Assembly (NCBI GenBank): GCA_018714725.1
Contig: DVMZ01000029.1
Coordinates: 1 to 20,187 of the forward strand
Direction of reading: 5' to 3'
DNA length: 20,187 nucleotides
From: Candidatus Scatosoma pullistercoris
GTDB taxonomy: Bacteria; Bacillota; Clostridia; Christensenellales; Borkfalkiaceae
Shown here: positions 20,024 through 20,187 of the stretch, in pieces
Numbering within the stretch: the stretch's first letter is position 1
How the letters are laid out: every line of letters starts with the position of its first letter
Notes under the pieces: model-generated
What the model saw: only the letters and a program-made list of their open reading frames with translations
Databases searched by the model: none
Told to the model about the DNA's origin: nothing
Made by a program: the position numbers and the translations under genes

Positions 20024-20082
20024 GGTTATACTTTCAAAAATTTCAAGCGGTTCACCGGTTGTTTCGCCGTCCTGGCGAAGCC

Positions 20083-20187
20083 TTAAAAATCGTCGTCGCG
20101 GCGGCTCTTCTTTCTGCCCGAACGGGGCGAGGGCGCGTCATCGTCGTCAAAAGAATCGTCGTCGTCATCGTCATCCTCGTCGTCATC
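20083..20187 (-). CDS. C-terminal end of a protein with an Asp-rich tail (cut by window edge)
   Basis: Only the last 34 codons are in the window. They encode a run of Asp with one Glu, then SFDDDDAPSPRSGRKKSRR and a final DDDF before TAA. Such acidic tails occur in several unrelated bacterial proteins, including RNA polymerase delta subunits and DNA-binding proteins with disordered ends, so the family cannot be named. The nucleotide sequence is a long GAC/GAT run, which may be prone to slippage. The frame is open to the window edge, and a hairpin lies downstream. Confidence 0.65.
   Translation of the reverse strand, partial: DDDEDDDDDDDSFDDDDAPSPRSGRKKSRRDDDF

Noticed and set aside
1..20187. 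CRISPR arrays, insertion sequences, rRNA genes, phage structural genes
   Set aside because: I looked for regularly spaced repeats, transposase signatures and rRNA or phage motifs and saw none. The only mobile-like signal is the tRNA-Gly mini-island.

Overview
The window looks like chromosomal DNA from an anaerobic, endospore-forming Clostridia-type bacterium (Bacillota) with fairly high G+C. The evidence is a set of sporulation and germination genes (spoIIR, sleB, ypeB), anaerobic oxidative-stress genes (a PerR-type regulator, rubredoxin, rubrerythrin), strong Shine-Dalgarno sites and clear sigma-A promoters. A finer taxonomic placement is not supported by what I can see.

Layout, left to right. 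1-2.6 kb (minus): the N-terminal part of threonine synthase, a small orphan P-loop protein and a class I aminotransferase with its own promoter. 2.8-6.3 kb (minus): prfA, a fused YqhQ(DUF1385)-PrmC protein and rpmE. PrmC methylates release factors, so prmC-prfA is a functional pair, here with an unusual membrane-domain fusion. 6.4-9.2 kb (plus): a zinc-less MDR dehydrogenase-like protein, a Cof-type HAD phosphatase and a YfcE-type phosphodiesterase, with a 42-bp perfect palindrome between the first two. 9.2-10.7 kb: a gene-free convergent region, then queH (minus) and rubredoxin (plus) transcribed divergently from near-consensus promoters.

10.8-11.6 kb: a tRNA-Gly(CCC) gene with a duplicated -10 region. 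It is followed by an AT-rich mini-island of about 0.6 kb bounded by an 11-bp direct repeat of the tRNA 3' end. The island carries one complete small gene resembling an immunity protein and, just before it, what may be the tail of a lost toxin. It contains no integrase. The tRNA's probable original terminator lies just beyond the distal repeat. This is the most transfer-like part of the window.

11.7-14.4 kb (minus): leuA, a 27-residue single-membrane-span peptide with its own strong promoter, and perR with a palindromic operator candidate over its start site. 14.4-18 kb (minus): spoIIR, then sleB-ypeB; SleB degrades spore cortex and YpeB is its partner. YpeB has a charged cytoplasmic extension of about 190 residues. 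18.1-20.2 kb: trmL (minus), divergent from a plus-strand cluster of rubrerythrin and two small ORFs that overlap in different frames. The window ends inside a minus-strand gene with an Asp-rich C-terminus. I saw no CRISPR array, rRNA, insertion sequence or complete prophage gene.
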